From Frankia sp. AgB1.9 (GTDB lineage: Bacteria; Actinomycetota; Actinomycetes; Frankiales; Frankiaceae), in contig NZ_JADWYX010000011.1 of NCBI RefSeq assembly GCF_016786355.1, positions 53,190 to 117,189 of the forward strand: a DNA stretch of 64,000 bases, read 5' to 3'. Within the stretch, counting starts at the first letter, position 1, and every line of letters starts with the position of its first letter. The notes below the pieces were generated by a model that saw only the letters and a list, made by a program, of their open reading frames with translations, was not told the origin of the DNA and ran no database searches. Shown here one piece after another: positions 1-7,895 of this stretch. A program made the position numbers and the translations under genes.

Positions 1-12
1 CTGGCTCCCCGA

Positions 13-42
13 CCGGGCCGAGCCCGGCCGGGCCGAGCCCGG
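13..42 (-). terminator. Tandem hairpin pair, terminator-like
   Basis: Two adjacent copies of the 15-base unit CCGGGCCGAGCCCGG, at 13-27 and 28-42. Each is a perfect 6-bp stem with a 3-base loop. They lie about 70 bases beyond the stop of the minus-strand TIR gene, where a transcription terminator would be expected. No T-run follows, which is usual for actinobacterial hairpin terminators. Confidence 0.45.
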
Positions 43-110
43 CCGGCAAAGCAAGCGCCGGCAGGACAGCGTCGCTCTCGGTCGCCGCTGAGACCGCACG
101 ACGGCAATCC

Positions 111-2609
111 TTATCCGGGCTTCCTATGGAGATCGTTCCGGCGGATGCGGGGGAGGCCGTAGCGGGCGATCGCGCGTCGCCGGTTCGCCGCCGGGCGTGG
201 GTGTCGCCTAGCACGAGTGAAGTCCTCCGCGATGGCTGTGCCGAGAGCCAACGGGCTGAGAACCAGAGCGAAAAAGCCGGTCACGAGCAGGGCAACGAAG
301 GAAGCGTTCCTACGAGCCTTCCGGGGCCGCGGGTGTCGCACGGCGCGGCCGATCTCCTCGGCGATGGTTATGCCGAGAGCTAGCGGGCTGAGAACGAGAG
401 CGATAAGACCGGCCAAAAGCGCGAAGCCGAAAGGGGCTACCACGACGAAGGCAAATCCGGCCGCGACAGAGTCTTGCCACGCACCGAACGCTGCGCCGCC
501 GACGGGCAGCAATGCTGTGATGATCGTCGCCCAGTGACGCATACGTGCGAGTAGGTGGGTGACCTGGCCAGCGGCTTCCGATCTGCGGTTGGATGATCTG
601 TTGGTCACCGTCGGACGGGGGGCGCTGATTCTTCGTGCCCAGCCGGCTGGTCGCCACGAGCTTTTCGGCCTGGCAGGTGCTGGCCTGGCTCGTCTCGGAG
701 GCCGCAGCAAGGAATCGGTCGCGGCCAACCGGGCCTCGATCGCCCGCCGCGCCTTTGGCTGGTCCGGCGTCTCGGGTGAGGTGCCCCCATCGTCGGAAAC
801 ACCCGCAGCAAGTTCGTCACCGAGTTCTCGCAGGAGCAAGTCGCCTTCGTGATCGAGAGCGAGATCCAGTCCAGGGATATTCGGGCTATCGGAGTCGAGC
901 GTGCCGCTCTCGATCTCCGGGAGTGAAATTTCGAGCTGTTCGTCGGAGACTGCTTGTAGGTTCTTGAGAAAACCGATTAGTTGAACTCGTGGATCGTCAA
1001 GTTCGCGGGGCGTGAGCCCAAATGACGTAAGGATGCCGACGAGCACCGCGTATTCTCGTCTCTTGAGGTTTTCGGCCAGTCTGCGGGCGGCGGCGGCCTC
1101 GCGCCTCGCTGTCCTGTCGACGTGCGCGAGTCTCCTTGAACTTAACGGTTGCACGCCGTCGTCGTTGAATGTGTTGGGATGACTAGCCGAAGCGGTGCCA
1201 CGCACAATATAAACTTGGATCTCGTCGGCGTCTGATGATTCCCCGATGGGATCATCACTAATAGTCGGACTCGCGAGGTTTCGGTCGTGGTCCGCTCCGC
1301 CAAAAAGGATGTATGCGGACCGCAGGAGCGTAAGTGTAGCTGCTTCTTCCGACTTTTCTCGCGATGAGCCCGCCGGGGCTCCGAGGTCGAGGACCCGTCG
1401 GCTCGCGAGATATCCGACGAGAGGCATGTCATCATAGACAATCGGCACAATCGCCGGCCGCGCCGGGAAACTCCGCGCACGCGCGCCGACTATGCTCATC
1501 AACCCGCTCTCGGCCATTCGCAACGGTGTCGAGCAGAGCACGAATACCTGTTTCGCACTGACGATCGCCCGGTCGAGTTCTACGACGACGTTCGAGCCAG
1601 CAGGAAGCCATTCCTCAAGAGCCACGTTGTATTTAGCGGCCTCCAGACGTCCGGCGATCCAGTCGGCGCGATGCCTGTCTCCTGGTGCCCCGGCGTGGAC
1701 GATCAGAACGTCGATCGGTTGCCCGGTGGCTGCTGCAGCGTCGGCGATCGCCGTGACCAAGCCACCCGTTTCTGCGCGAGTTTCCGACTGCTTCTGGGCG
1801 CCTGCCTCGGCGGGCGCCCGTGCCGCCTTTGGTCGAGCCAGAATACGTGGGTCCGCCAGCCTCGCGATCTCGTCCCGATCGACCGCGCTCGCAGTCCAGC
1901 GTTTACCGAGCAACGAGCGTTGCTTGGCGACCTGGCCAGGTTCCAGAAAATATAGTCTCGGGCGAAGTCCTCCACGGGAGAATACTTCTGGCACTGTAGT
2001 GAAGGTCAGATCTGCGGCAATTTCAAGATGTTGTGATGCGGTCAGGAGAATGCGCAGGAGATACTCGTACTGCGAGCGAGGGGCGACGACTGCGAACGAC
2101 GGTCCGGTATCCCTATCCAGATAGCGCAGCATCGTAAGCAGCGGGGCTATCCTTCCGTCTACCCGTTTTGCCTCGGCGTGAAAGATATCGACAGGGACCG
2201 CACGGGCTGGTTCGAGGTCGGCAAGGACTTCAAAGGGCAGCCGATACGCGTCGCCGTGCTCCATGGAATCCCAGAGGTGTATACGGAAGGGCTCGAGTCG
2301 ACGGCCACGCCACGCAAATCCCGCCAAACTGTGCCACGCCGTCAACTCACTAGTGGGGCCGAGAATGACGTGGGCAACGGAGTCGCGATCATGACGCTGA
2401 CCATAATCTTGCCGGAAACAGAGGGCGACCTCATCTCCTATTCGCAGAAAACTGACGTCGTCGGCACCGCGGTCCTTGGCCGGTAATATCCAGGGCGAAA
2501 GGATCTTCGCCCACCGGTCTGCTTCGGCGGCCGGCAAGGAACTCGCGGTGGCCGCAAATTCGCCGCGTTCGTGACTCCATCGCAGCACTAGCTGATGCAG
2601 GTCTCGCAA
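111..2609 (-). CDS. TIR-domain protein with C-terminal membrane hairpins
   Basis: Probable defence or signalling protein of 832 residues. I start it at TTG 2609 because AAGGAG sits 7 bases upstream; an in-frame GTG start at 2723 would add 38 low-complexity residues. The first ~270 residues are a globular region I do not recognise. Around residues 295-430 a TIR-like fold is visible: PIDVLIVHAG (beta-A), then ADWIAGRLEAAKYNVALEEW, then PAGSNVVVELDRAI, as in bacterial TIR effectors. The usual glutamate region reads MAESG instead of the common AEW, so NADase activity is uncertain. The last ~140 residues contain hydrophobic segments, including a duplicated unit built on ALVLSPLALG..IAE, each followed by an RHPRP basic tail. 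This suggests a membrane anchor. It lies downstream of the Ubl/E2/JAB genes on the same strand. Confidence 0.72.
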   Translation of the reverse strand: MRDLHQLVLRWSHERGEFAATASSLPAAEADRWAKILSPWILPAKDRGADDVSFLRIGDEVALCFRQDYGQRHDRDSVAHVILGPTSELTAWHSLAGFAWRGRRLEPFRIHLWDSMEHGDAYRLPFEVLADLEPARAVPVDIFHAEAKRVDGRIAPLLTMLRYLDRDTGPSFAVVAPRSQYEYLLRILLTASQHLEIAADLTFTTVPEVFSRGGLRPRLYFLEPGQVAKQRSLLGKRWTASAVDRDEIARLADPRILARPKAARAPAEAGAQKQSETRAETGGLVTAIADAAAATGQPIDVLIVHAGAPGDRHRADWIAGRLEAAKYNVALEEWLPAGSNVVVELDRAIVSAKQVFVLCSTPLRMAESGLMSIVGARARSFPARPAIVPIVYDDMPLVGYLASRRVLDLGAPAGSSREKSEEAATLTLLRSAYILFGGADHDRNLASPTISDDPIGESSDADEIQVYIVRGTASASHPNTFNDDGVQPLSSRRLAHVDRTARREAAAARRLAENLKRREYAVLVGILTSFGLTPRELDDPRVQLIGFLKNLQAVSDEQLEISLPEIESGTLDSDSPNIPGLDLALDHEGDLLLRELGDELAAGVSDDGGTSPETPDQPKARRAIEARLAATDSLLRPPRRARPAPARPKSSWRPAGWARRISAPRPTVTNRSSNRRSEAAGQVTHLLARMRHWATIITALLPVGGAAFGAWQDSVAAGFAFVVVAPFGFALLAGLIALVLSPLALGITIAEEIGRAVRHPRPRKARRNASFVALLVTGFFALVLSPLALGTAIAEDFTRARRHPRPAANRRRAIARYGLPRIRRNDLHRKPG

Positions 2610-3132
2610 GGGCCGACTCCTTGTCCGGCGAGAGGAATGGCCACCCGCGGAACAGGTCGCCTCGGGTGGAGATCGACCGTGCCGCCGCGCGGCAGCTGTT
2701 CTACTACCACCCACGTGCCGCACGCGTTCCTGTGCTGTCGATGGGTGAGTAGAACCCTACAAACCGTTTGCGTTGCAGACAGTCACCGGGTGTCTGCCAG
2801 CGTTCCGGAACCTCTCCTTGCCCGATCGGCCCACGTACCCGATCATCACGGCTGCGCGACACGCTTCGGATCAGGCACAGAGCGTGCTCCTGGTTGCGAA
2901 TCCTTCGGCAGCTGCTTTGTCCCCGGTGACACGAATCGACGTCCGGGCCTACCGGCTGATACCGGGACAAACCGGGGATGCTAGGCAGCTTTTATGGGCG
3001 GAGCGCTGTCTGTGGGCCTCATAGAAAACAGCCTGGCGTCCGGCCAAGGGCCTCGACACGTCACCGACTATTTCGTGATCGTGGTCTGTGCCCGTCCGCG
3101 GCCTGCGGGAACAGGGACCGAGCAGCCGGCGA
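2610..3132. other. 523-bp gap where an E1-like gene might have been expected
   Basis: No open frame here has the composition of its neighbours, and I find no GxGxxG adenylation motif of a ThiF/E1 enzyme on either strand. The segment probably carries the promoter of the TIR gene and the 3' end of the JAB transcript. It is less GC-rich in third-position pattern than flanking genes and could be decayed coding DNA, but nothing recognisable remains. Confidence 0.5.
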
Positions 3133-3787
3133 TCAGCTGACCTGGGTGCTCACCGCGCCGAGATGGCCGGCTTGGGAGTCGAGCCACACACCGTCGGCCT
3201 CCGCGCTGGTCAGCACGAGGGATGCCGCGAACGGGCGGCCTCGGCGGGATCGCGGCCAGGAACTCGCGGTGGGTCGTGAGCGCGTTGCGCCGGTCGTGCG
3301 CCGAGAGCCGCGCGGACGGCGCGCCGGGGTGGCTGTGGACGTCGATCAGCGAGAGCGCCTGCTCGTAGCAGGTCCGCACCACGGTCCGGGTCAGCTCGGC
3401 CGACACGTCGACGCGGTCAGCCGTCTGGGCGGTGAGCGCGTCGTCTGGGACGAGCAGTAGCCACCGGACCCGGAGCGTGACCTGCCACGTGCCATCACCC
3501 CGCGCGGCTTCGTCCAGGCGGTCGACGGTGAAACGGCGCCGGCTGCGGCTGCTGACGCCCTGCGGCCCTCGATCGTGGTCCACCACCGAGGGCGGGCGCT
3601 GTTCCAGGTGTGCCAGCAGGTAGGCGAACCGCTCGACGGGCCGGGCGAGCAGGTGGGCGCGCAGGTCGTCCCACAGCCGGGCCGGGATGACGACCAGGCA
3701 GCGTCCAGCCTGGGGCGGTTCGTCGTTGTACGCGGCCGGCGAGGTGTCTGGGCGTGTCGGCGGGCCTGGAGGGTGGCCGCGTATCAG
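3133..3787 (-). pseudogene. JAB/JAMM peptidase, frameshifted
   Basis: JAB-type (Mov34/MPN-like) metallopeptidase, the deubiquitinase partner of bacterial Ubl systems. The frame opens at the end of the E2 gene, where CTG at 3787 overlaps the E2 stop (CTGA); no ATG, GTG or TTG lies further upstream before a GTG at 3586, so the true start may be CTG 3787. The zinc motif is visible as DVHSHPG...LSAHDRR, an HxH followed eight residues later by SxxD. After HREFLAAIPPRPP (about 3255) the frame turns into an arginine-rich shadow, while the next frame continues sensibly as FAASLVLTSAEADGVWLD and stops at 3133. A single missing base near 3240-3255 explains this. Either sequence error or genuine inactivation. 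Confidence 0.72.
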
Positions 3788-4182
3788 TCCGCGGCGCCGA
3801 GATAGGTGCGGATCGCCTCGACGTAGGTGACCAGCGAGTCGATGTCGTGGCGCCAGCGGCGTTCCGGGTCCTCCAGGCAGTACCAGAGGTAGCCGAGGCC
3901 GGCGCAGGGATTGTGGAAGTCGCGCAAGTAGTGGCCTGGCTGGGCCAGGGCGGCTCCGGTATGGCGGCGTAGCCGGTCACCGAGGTAGAAGCCGTCCGGG
4001 GCGCACTCGGGGTACGTCAACGGGACGGCGATCAGCACCGTCGTGCGAGGGGGCGCCCAGCCGGCGGGCAGCCGGAACTCCGGGATGAGCAGCCACGACC
4101 CGTCGGCGGCGACGCACAGCCCTGGGTAGGCGCGCAACAGCTGTGCCGCCTCGGCGAAGACCCGCCGCTGCTGGAAGTTCAC
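3784..4182 (-). CDS. E2-like ubiquitin-conjugation protein (prokaryotic E2 type)
   Basis: A 132-residue protein resembling the short E2-like proteins encoded beside bacterial ubiquitin-like genes. Family features seen: a beta-rich centre (VLIAVPLTYPECAPDGFYL), a conserved PGHYLRDFHNPCAGLGYLW segment and a C-terminal helix (DSLVTYVEAIRTYLG). Cys93 in HNPCAG or Cys102 in WYCLED is the candidate thioester cysteine. Its start overlaps the Ubl stop by 4 bases (ATGA at 4179-4182) and its stop overlaps the JAB frame, so the three are translationally coupled. With no E1 visible, its conjugation role rests on an E1 elsewhere in the genome, or it is vestigial. Confidence 0.75.
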   Translation of the reverse strand: MNFQQRRVFAEAAQLLRAYPGLCVAADGSWLLIPEFRLPAGWAPPRTTVLIAVPLTYPECAPDGFYLGDRLRRHTGAALAQPGHYLRDFHNPCAGLGYLWYCLEDPERRWRHDIDSLVTYVEAIRTYLGAAD

Positions 4183-4472
4183 CGGCTCGATCCGCGGCGC
4201 GGCGCTGTCGCGCCGTCGGCTTCGGGGACGGTGCGAAACAGCGGCGCGCGCGACTCGTCCTGGGCCTTGGAGTGGCGGGCATGGTGGGCGAACGTGTCGC
4301 CGTCGGCCAGCCGGACTCGCTGGCCGTCACCGACGATGGTGTTGCGGTCCGGGTCCTGTTTGACGAGGACACGGTCCGGCTCGATTCCCACGGCTGCCTT
4401 GAGCTGGGCGCCGCTCAGCTCGTCCGCTATGACCGGGACGTCAATTCCGTTGATCCGAATCGTGCGGGGCAT
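4179..4472 (-). CDS. Ubiquitin-like beta-grasp protein (multiubiquitin-type)
   Basis: A 97-residue protein with one ubiquitin-like domain: RTIRINGIDVPVIADELSG, then LKAAVGIEPDRVLVKQDPD, then DGQRVRLADGDTF. This matches the pattern of the bacterial multiubiquitin domain, normally found next to E2, JAB and ThiF genes. Only one repeat is present. The C-terminus is a 30-residue polar tail ending SSR, without a diglycine, so direct conjugation would need processing or a different chemistry. The ribosome site GGAAGGAG lies 6 bases before ATG 4472. It is the first gene of the minus-strand cassette and overlaps the E2 gene by 4 bases. Confidence 0.75.
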   Translation of the reverse strand: MPRTIRINGIDVPVIADELSGAQLKAAVGIEPDRVLVKQDPDRNTIVGDGQRVRLADGDTFAHHARHSKAQDESRAPLFRTVPEADGATAPRRGSSR

Positions 4473-4577
4473 GAACGGCTCCTTCCTGCGGTCACCGAAT
4501 GCAGACGGACGCGGGCCGCGCCCGGGTTGGTCTCTCCGGGAGACGAGGCGCCCGCGCGGACTGCGACGTTCAGATGG

Positions 4578-4912
4578 TCAGGCGGTCTGCGCCAGCCAGA
4601 TGAGCGCCGCCAAGGCCGCCGCGACGGCGAGGCCGAGCAGGAAACCGGCAAGCAGCCCCGTCCGCCGCCGACCGTGCCGCCGAGGTCGCCGAGGTCGCCG
4701 GGGCCGCCGGGACTGCCGTCCGGAGCGGAGCCGAGGGGTTTGCTGCGGCTCCTCGCGACGGGATTGACGGCCCGCCCGCGATCGTCCTTGCCGCGTCCGC
4801 CCGGTTCGCGGCGGCTGGCCTCGGCGGCGTCGGCGCCGCTGCGCAGCTGGCCCGATTGGCCGGCGTGCTGCCCCGTTTCCAGGCGTGGCTGCGTCGGTGA
4901 TGATGGGGTCAT
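4578..4912 (-). pseudogene. Gly/Pro-rich tail-anchored protein, frameshifted
   Basis: Small protein of unknown function upstream of the Ubl gene. From ATG 4912 the frame with the strongest third-position GC reads a polar, Gly/Pro-rich stretch (about 90 residues, including GGPGDLGDLGGTVGGGRG). The hydrophobic C-terminus LLAGFLLGLAVAAALAALIW then appears in another frame and stops at 4578. Restoring one G in the GGGG run near 4660 joins them into a single tail-anchored protein. An alternative long arginine-rich frame (start 5099) also reaches the membrane segment, but its composition is that of a shadow frame. The start codon is uncertain because the nearest GGAG is 16 bases upstream. Confidence 0.5.
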
Positions 4913-5082
4913 GAGCGGTGGTGCGCCCCTCCAACACGGGCACGGCGACGCCGCGGCCGTCGAGCCGCAGCCGCGGTGGACCAACCACGTCTTCCACCCT
5001 TTCCACGCCCCGACCAGCCCGGCGCCCGGACCAGACGGACCACCTGGTCCGCCACCACCCGCCGCCGCGTCGAAGATCGTCA

Positions 5083-5262
5083 GCCAGAACCTCCGACACA
5101 CCGACAAACCCGGGAGGTTCTGGCTACTGATCAACATATGCCCCGACCTGCGGAAATATCCCAGAGAAAGATCGAACCGTCCACTAGATGTCGATCTCTG
5201 CCGGGAGGTTCTGGTTTGATCTTGCAAACCCGAAGGTCAGCCCGTGTACAATTCGGACAGCT
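5083..5262 (+). promoter_or_regulatory. CRISPR leader 1
   Basis: This 180-base segment abuts the first repeat and is the counterpart of 7716-7895. It contains an inverted pair, CCAGAACCTCC (5084-5094) and GGAGGTTCTGG (5113-5123), plus a third copy GGAGGTTCTGG at 5204-5214. The third copy lies 48 bases before the first repeat in both leaders. The most conserved part is the last ~60 bases, TTTGATCTTGCAAACCCG then TGTACAATTCGGACAGCT. It also separates the array from the divergent Ubl-associated genes, so it may hold their promoter as well. Confidence 0.75.
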
Positions 5263-5809
5263 GTCCCAGAGATCACCAAATCCGAGTCGGATTGAAACTT
5301 GCAGCGATGATTCCCCCGAGGGACATGATTTCCTAGTCCCAGAGATCACCAAATCCGAGTCGGATTGAAACCTGGTGATCCACTCCGAAGACCGTTCGGT
5401 CAGACCCGGTCCCAGAGATCACCAAATCCGAGTCGGATTGAAACGCTGTCGAAGGTGATGTCGAGGAAGACGCCCTCGGCGATGTCCCAGAGATCACCAA
5501 ATCCGAGTCGGATTGAAACACTTTGGCGGGCTGCGGAGCGGCCTGGACGGGTGGGGTCCCAGAGATCACCAAATCCGAGTCGGATTGAAACGAGCCAGAC
5601 CCAGACCCGGGAGCCGGGTTGGTGTCGGGTCCCAGAGATCACCAAATCCGAGTCGGATTGAAACGGCGATCAGGAAGGTCTGAAACAGACTAACCTTTGG
5701 TCCCAGAGATCACCAAATCCGAGTCGGATTGAAACCAGACAACGTCTACCGCCTCCTTTCGTGTAGCGCGCCGGTTCCCGAGATCACCAAATCCGAGTCG
5801 GGTTGAGGC
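5263..5809 (+). CRISPR. CRISPR array 1, 8 repeats and 7 spacers
   Basis: Repeat length is 36 bases, beginning GTCCCAGAGATCACCAAATC and ending GAGTCGGATTGAAAC. Repeats start at 5263, 5336, 5409, 5484, 5556, 5629, 5700 and 5774. The first seven are identical. The last (GTTCCCGAG... ending GGGTTGAGGC) is degenerate, which marks the leader-distal end and sets the array on the plus strand. Spacers are 35-39 bases (37, 37, 39, 36, 37, 35, 38). The GAAAC repeat end is common in several type I and III systems, but the type cannot be assigned because no cas gene lies in the window. Confidence 0.97.
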
Positions 5810-6105
5810 TGGATCGGGGATGGTGATCAGCGAGTTTGTGGTCGTTTGGGTGCGGGGTGTTCGTCCGTCTGGGTTGGCTGTTGGTGGCGGCGCAGCGAGC
5901 CTTGGGGGCGAGGAATGGGTTCGGATCGCGGTCGGAAACGGCACGGTGGTGTTGTGGGCGCGAGGCCGTTGGGGGATGTCTGGGGTGGGCCTACGAGCCT
6001 GGGGCCCGGACCCGGTTGCGGCTGTGGTGGCTGGGGCGTCGGGATGGCCGGGCTGGCGTGCCGCCCGCGGTCAGGCCGGTGCCGACGGGCGACGTGCGGC
6101 CGGTG

Positions 6106-6711
6106 ATGGTGGGCTGGTCGGCCTGCCCGGTGGTTCTGGAGCTGGGGTATGCCGCGGCCCGGGAGCATGAGGTGTTGCGGGGAGGGTTGGCCGTGGCGCT
6201 CGTCGAGCTGGATGCGCGGATCGCCGAGGGGACGGCGCTGGTCGGGGTGCTGGCGGCGCGGGTGGCTGGGAGTCCGGCTGAGCGGCTGGTGCGTGAGGCT
6301 GAGGAGCTTGGTGTGCCGGTCAGCGGCGATGACGCGGCTGCGCGAACACGGCGGGCGGCTGCGCGGGCGCGGGCGGATCTGCTCGCCGACCAGGCTCGGC
6401 TGGAGAACCTGCGGGTCCGGCTCGCGGTGGACCTGGAACGGCGAGAACGCCTGATCGACGAGGCGGAGGCCCGCGCGGGTGTGATCTCGTCTTTTCGGGA
6501 CCAGTGCGTCGAGGTGTACCGGGCGGCGAACCTGCGCCGGCGGGGCCGTGAGGCCGCCGCGCTGGCTGAGGCGTGGCCGCGGCCGACGTTCGCGGCGCCG
6601 GCCTGGCTGCGTACCGCCCGGCGCGTGCCGACCGGTGGCGCTGGTGGGTGCCTCGGCCTCAGCCGGAGATCATCCAGCCAGTCTGAGCCGGGAGTGACAC
6701 GGTCCGTCTGA
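6106..6711 (+). CDS. Coiled-coil protein between the CRISPR arrays
   Basis: Unrecognised protein of about 201 residues from ATG 6106; GTG 6079 is an alternative start, and the open frame extends back to 5836 with unlikely composition. Residues ~20-145 are alanine/arginine/glutamate-rich and heptad-like (AREHEVLRGGLAVALVELDA, RTRRAAARARADLLADQARL, AVDLERRERLIDEAEARAGV), suggesting a long coiled coil. The C-terminal third is Pro/Arg/Ser-rich. It is followed after 70 bases by another coiled-coil gene on the same strand. Its position between two arrays suggests an accessory or former defence component, but nothing in the sequence proves it. Confidence 0.5.
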   Translation: MVGWSACPVVLELGYAAAREHEVLRGGLAVALVELDARIAEGTALVGVLAARVAGSPAERLVREAEELGVPVSGDDAAARTRRAAARARADLLADQARLENLRVRLAVDLERRERLIDEAEARAGVISSFRDQCVEVYRAANLRRRGREAAALAEAWPRPTFAAPAWLRTARRVPTGGAGGCLGLSRRSSSQSEPGVTRSV

Positions 6712-6781
6712 CTCGGGCACGACTGGCTGATCCTGGCGGTACCGCGCACCGCTGACCGAACGGCCTGACTGGAGGTGCGGC

Positions 6782-7213
6782 ATGGACACGAGCGCGCGCG
6801 CACGGTTCCCGCGCGCGCCGTACCGGCGGCGGGATAGTCGCGGGCTGCTCGCGTTCGCGCGTGCCTGCGCGGCGCGGGATTCGGCGGCGCCGTACCCGGA
6901 CGCGGAGTCGGGCCCGACCGAGCCGCCGTTGGAGACGGTGCTCGTCCGGCACGCGGCCGTCTGGGGTGAGCAGCTGGGCCGCGGCTACCAGCGCACTCGC
7001 GCGCAGGCGTGGCGTTCGGTCGAGGGCGCGCGGGCCGGCCTCGCCGCGTTGGAGATGACGCGCGCCGCGACACAGGTCAGGCTTGCCGCCGCCGAGGCCG
7101 ACCGCGCCGCCGCCGTCGCGGCGATGTCGGTGCGCGGCACCACGCGCCGGCCCTCGTCGCGATGCCTTTCTGCCGCCGCCAGCGCGTCCAGCCACGACCG
7201 GCCGCGCCGGTAG
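6782..7213 (+). pseudogene. Coiled-coil protein, 3' end replaced by antisense RT sequence
   Basis: Starts at ATG 6782 with GGAGG 6 bases upstream. Residues 1-114 form a plausible alanine/arginine-rich helical protein (LLAFARACAARDSAAPYPD, then LEMTRAATQVRLAAAEADRA). After about position 7122 the remaining 31 codons are the antisense of a reverse-transcriptase gene and read as a Ser/Arg shadow (SVRGTTRRPSSRC...), ending at 7213. So the original 3' end was lost when the RT fragment was brought next to it. It may still be expressed as a chimeric protein. Confidence 0.55.
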
Positions 7214-7518
7214 GCGAAACTCACCTCGACCACGTCGGCGTCAAGCTCGTCATGGCAGACGTCAAGAAAGGCGCGTTGGGCCACCCTGTCACGCACAGTT
7301 GGCAGCCCGAGCGGCCTGCGCCGGCCGCCACGTGTGATCGTCGCCTGGCGCAGCGGCTGGGGTTCGTAACGGCCCTCGGCCAGCTGGTCGGCCAGGCGGT
7401 CGAGCCGCGGCCCGAGGTCACGGGCGAAGTCGGCCACGGAGAGGCCGTCGGCCCCCGGCATTCCGCTGCCGGCGGCCACTCGCGCCCAAGCCGCCCACAG
7501 CACCTCCGGCTCCGCCAT
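7123..7518 (-). pseudogene. Reverse transcriptase, N-terminal fragment
   Basis: From ATG 7518 the minus strand encodes the N-terminal RT blocks seen in group II intron-like and CRISPR-linked reverse transcriptases: GADGLSVADFARDLGPRLDR, then LADQLAEGRYEPQPLRQATI, then RPLGLPTVRDRVAQRAFLDV, then FAYRRGRSWLDALAAAERHR, then RRVVPRTDI. The homology stops at about 7123, before the catalytic YxDD block, and the frame continues only as antisense of the coiled-coil gene. The remaining ~132 residues cannot be an active polymerase. The open frame extends upstream to 7653 with Arg-rich sequence, so a GTG or earlier start is possible. The gene pointed away from the leader of CRISPR array 2. Confidence 0.78.
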
Positions 7519-7715
7519 GGCCCGCGGCACCCCACCAGCAGCCGCCCGGCGCCGCGGCCTTCTCGGGCTGACGACGGCTCCGTCGCGCCTGTCGGGCACC
7601 CGCCCCTGCCAGCCGCCGAACCGCGCTCTCATCCCGTCCGCCCTCCACTCCATCCGGACCCCCGGCGCGGCGACCGCAGGCCTCGCTCACTACGGACGGA
7701 CGGCACCGCGGCACG

Positions 7716-7895
7716 GCCAGAACCTCCGACACGCCGATAGCCCAAGGAGGTTCTGGCTTCAGATCAACATGTGCTCCGACCTGCGAAAACCCGGCCAGAA
7801 ACGATCGAACGCCCCGCCGCGAGACGATCTCCATCAGGAGGTTCTGGTTTGATCTTGCAAACCCGCAGGTCAGCACATGTACAATTCGGACAGCT
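7716..7895 (+). promoter_or_regulatory. CRISPR leader 2
   Basis: Exactly 180 bases, homologous to leader 1. CCAGAACCTCC is at 7717-7727, and GGAGGTTCTGG at 7746-7756 and 7837-7847. The last copy is again 48 bases before the first repeat, followed by the same TTTGATCTTGCAAACCCG block. The middle part (about 7770-7830) is more diverged. Homology to leader 1 begins abruptly at the first CCAGAACCTCC, which suggests duplication of an array plus leader as a unit. Confidence 0.75.

Noticed and set aside
2704..2970. Minus-strand 88-codon frame as a possible E1 remnant
   Set aside because: No GxGxxG, no adenylation or catalytic cysteine motif, and no third-position GC bias.
4143..5219. Long plus-strand frame over the Ubl and tail-anchored genes
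   Set aside because: Antisense shadow of the minus-strand genes, with disordered Arg/Pro composition and no domain.
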